DNA of 14,284 nt from an uncultured Ilumatobacter sp. (GTDB lineage: Bacteria > Actinomycetota > Acidimicrobiia > Acidimicrobiales > Ilumatobacteraceae): assembly GCA_937891565.1 (NCBI GenBank), contig CALAHA010000272.1, positions 1 to 14,284 of the forward strand, given 5' to 3'. Below are positions 12,195 through 14,284 of the stretch, in pieces. Position 1 is the stretch's first letter; every line of letters starts with the position of its first letter. A program made the translations under genes and the position numbers. The notes beneath the pieces are model-generated. The model saw nothing but the letters and a program-made list of their open reading frames with translations, was not told where the DNA came from and ran no database searches.

Positions 12195-14284
12195 GTGAGC
12201 CGGTCCGAAAACGGACAGACTGGCGTCGACGAACGCTTTCTGAATCGTGAGTTGAGCTGGCTCGCATTCAATGAACGAGTGCTCCAACTCGCGACCGAGC
12301 CGGGTATTCCTCTTCTTGAACGTGCCAAGTTCTGCGCGATCACGTCGACGAACCTTGACGAGTTCTTCCAGGTGCGCGTCGCGGCGCTGAAAGACCAGGT
12401 GATTGCCGGCATCGACTGGCCCACGTGGGACGGCCGGACCCCGGCGCAACAGCTCGCCGCGATTTCGGAATGGGTACCAGGCATGATCGAGCGCCTCGAC
12501 GAGGCCTTTGTCGATCATCTCGTTCCCGAGCTCCGCGCCGCCGGTGTCGAGATCATTTCATGGGACGACACGACCGTCGACGAGCGAGCCGAACTCGATC
12601 GCATCTACGTGTCGCGCATGTTCCCGGTGCTCACCCCGCTTGCTGTCGATCCGGGCCACCCGTTCCCGTACATCTCCGATCTTGCGCTGTCGCTCGCCAT
12701 CAACGTTGCCGACCCCGAAACTGGTGATCGACGCTTTGCTCGGCTCAAGATTCCCGACGTCTTCCCCCGCCTGATCAAATGTTCACCCGGTCGATTCGTA
12801 CCGGCCGAGGAGGTCATCGGCGCCAAACTCGATCGGCTTTTTGTCGGGATGGTTGTGGAAAGCTGGGCCGCGTTCCGCGTCAGTCGCAACGGTGACCTCA
12901 CGGTCGAGGAAGAAGAAGCCGACGACCTGCTTGAAGCGGTCGAGATGGAACTTCGTCGCCGTCGGTTCAACCGCGCCGTGCGGCTCGAAGTTGCCTTCGA
13001 CATTGGTGAAGAGCTCCTCGAGCTGCTGGTTCGTGAGCTCGACCTTTCCCATGACGACGTCACGGTCCATCGGTCGCCGCTCGACTTGAGCTGCCTGTTG
13101 GAACTGATGTCGCTCGACCGTCCTGATCTCAAGGACGAGGCGTGGCCGCCGGTCACCGCCGGGCGGATTGCTGCTGCCGACGAAGGAGACCGACCGATTT
13201 TCGACGTCGTTCGCCATCGTGCCGTTCTGCTCCATCACCCGTATGAGAGCTTCTCCAGCAGCGTCGAAGAATTCATTGGTCAGGCAGCAGACGACCCCAA
13301 GGTGCAGTCGATCAAGATGACGCTGTATCGAGCGGGCGGTGACAGCGCGATCATTCGCAGCCTCATGAAGGCTGCCGACCGCGGCAAGCAGGTCGCCGTG
13401 TTGGTTGAAATCAAGGCCCGTTTCGACGAGGCCACCAACGTTCAGTGGGCCAAGCAGCTCGAACGGGCCGGCGTCCACGTCGTCTACGGCATGGTTGGCC
13501 TGAAGACGCATAGCAAAGTCGTCTTGATCGTCCGCGACGACGGCGACCAGCTTCGCCGTTACTGCCACATTGGTACCGGTAACTACAACAGCAAGACGGC
13601 GCGGATTTATGAAGACATTGGCGTCATCACCTGCGACCCCGACATCGGCGCCGACTGCGCACAACTCTTCAACCACCTCACCGGCTATAGCCGTGCACAC
13701 GATTACGAGACGCTCCTCGTTGCGCCACGCGATCTGCGCCGTCAGTTGATCGACCTCATCGAGCACGAAGCAACTTTTGCCTCGGAGGGCGAGATTGTCA
13801 TGAAGTGCAACTCGATCGCCGACGAAGAGGTTGCCGAGGCGTTGTACGCGGCGAGTAATGCCGGTGTACGGATCGAGCTACTCGTGCGGGGTGTCTGCTG
13901 TCTGCGGGCCGGAGTCCCCGGGATGAGCGAGAACATTCGCGTTCGAAGCATCCTCGGCCGGTATCTGGAGCACAGCCGGGTCTACCGGTTTAAGAACGGC
14001 AACGTTGTCGTCAATGGCCGGTTGCCGGGTGCTGTCACCAACGAGATCCATCTGATTGGCTCAGCCGACCTCATGCCGCGCAACTTGAACCGTCGCGTCG
14101 AGGTCTTGGTGCCGATCGAACATGAGCGTCATCGGGCGTGGCTCGACCAGGCAATCGAATTCCAGCTTGCGGACGACATCGTCTGCTGGGAACTGCAACC
14201 TGATAACCGATGGGCACGAATGGGTCCGACCGACACGTTCGAACCGCACGCGCAAGAGCGCATGTACCGCTGGACTGTCGAACG
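12195..14284 (+). CDS. ppk1: Polyphosphate kinase 1, 3' end cut by window edge
   Basis: Ppk1 reversibly transfers the gamma-phosphate of ATP onto polyphosphate via a phosphohistidine, usually at the inner membrane. The frame is open from the GTG at 12195 to the window end, giving 696 complete codons; E. coli Ppk has 688 residues, so only a short C-terminus is missing. The N-terminal domain begins FLNRELSWLAFNERVL at 15-30, with N53 in STNLDEFF (ATP contact). Catalytic residues fall at a constant offset of four from E. coli: R379 (TLYR), R409 (KARF), H439 in LKTHSK (the phosphorylated His) and H458 in YCHIGTGNYN. The C-terminal phospholipase-D-like domain (about 505-675) includes the NRRVEVLVPIE stretch. 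GTG is chosen for the family-like N-terminus and a GGAAACGGAA stretch 6 bases upstream; no earlier ATG is in frame. It follows the small gene by 38 bases. Confidence 0.96.
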   Translation, partial: MSRSENGQTGVDERFLNRELSWLAFNERVLQLATEPGIPLLERAKFCAITSTNLDEFFQVRVAALKDQVIAGIDWPTWDGRTPAQQLAAISEWVPGMIERLDEAFVDHLVPELRAAGVEIISWDDTTVDERAELDRIYVSRMFPVLTPLAVDPGHPFPYISDLALSLAINVADPETGDRRFARLKIPDVFPRLIKCSPGRFVPAEEVIGAKLDRLFVGMVVESWAAFRVSRNGDLTVEEEEADDLLEAVEMELRRRRFNRAVRLEVAFDIGEELLELLVRELDLSHDDVTVHRSPLDLSCLLELMSLDRPDLKDEAWPPVTAGRIAAADEGDRPIFDVVRHRAVLLHHPYESFSSSVEEFIGQAADDPKVQSIKMTLYRAGGDSAIIRSLMKAADRGKQVAVLVEIKARFDEATNVQWAKQLERAGVHVVYGMVGLKTHSKVVLIVRDDGDQLRRYCHIGTGNYNSKTARIYEDIGVITCDPDIGADCAQLFNHLTGYSRAHDYETLLVAPRDLRRQLIDLIEHEATFASEGEIVMKCNSIADEEVAEALYAASNAGVRIELLVRGVCCLRAGVPGMSENIRVRSILGRYLEHSRVYRFKNGNVVVNGRLPGAVTNEIHLIGSADLMPRNLNRRVEVLVPIEHERHRAWLDQAIEFQLADDIVCWELQPDNRWARMGPTDTFEPHAQERMYRWTVE

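Noticed and set aside
12783..13766. 327-codon open frame on the minus strand opposite ppk1
   Set aside because: The plus strand encodes ppk1 with all catalytic residues, and the antisense product shows no family resemblance.

Overview
The window (14,284 bases, GC-rich) comes from an actinobacterium. Two WhiB-family iron-sulfur regulators, which are essentially confined to Actinobacteria, are the strongest evidence. The overall style (Sdh type, a TatA followed by WhiB, TANNNT boxes directly before start codons) would suit Acidimicrobiia, but that finer placement is an inference. I recognise eleven protein genes plus a short conserved-looking hypothetical, and no tRNA, rRNA, CRISPR array, insertion sequence or phage gene. 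The region reads as chromosomal core with a few accessory oddities.

Layout: (1) 2-2385, + strand: the 3' part of the succinate dehydrogenase/fumarate reductase flavoprotein gene and the complete iron-sulfur subunit gene, ending in a long hairpin. (2) 2482-4680, - strand: a cytosolic glycoside hydrolase family 2 protein converging on sdhB. (3) 4808-6238, + strand: an AAA+ ATPase of the MoxR/magnesium-chelatase type. (4) 6476-7958, - strand: a compact class III nucleotide cyclase followed by a GH1-like protein whose nucleophile seems to be lost. (5) 8089-10101, + strand: a von Willebrand factor A (VWA) protein with a methionine-rich middle, the expected partner of the ATPase in (3). (6) 10359-11476: WhiB-like gene (+), tatA (+) with a strong terminator, then a second WhiB-like gene (-). 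(7) 11887-14284, + strand: a small hypothetical gene and polyphosphate kinase ppk1, which runs off the window end.

How they may work together: SdhA/B feed electrons from succinate to quinone. The AAA+ ATPase and VWA protein probably form a chelatase-like or chaperone-like machine. The cyclase/GH1-like pair sits on the opposite strand inside that cassette. TatA is a pore subunit for export of folded proteins. Ppk1 makes polyphosphate from ATP.

A striking regulatory pattern is visible. At five genes the hexamer TAGNNT lies 6 or 7 bases before the start codon, and a TACGCT at a sixth gene has the same geometry. This is what is expected for leaderless transcripts. The two whiB-like genes instead have Shine-Dalgarno sequences about 8 bases upstream of their starts.
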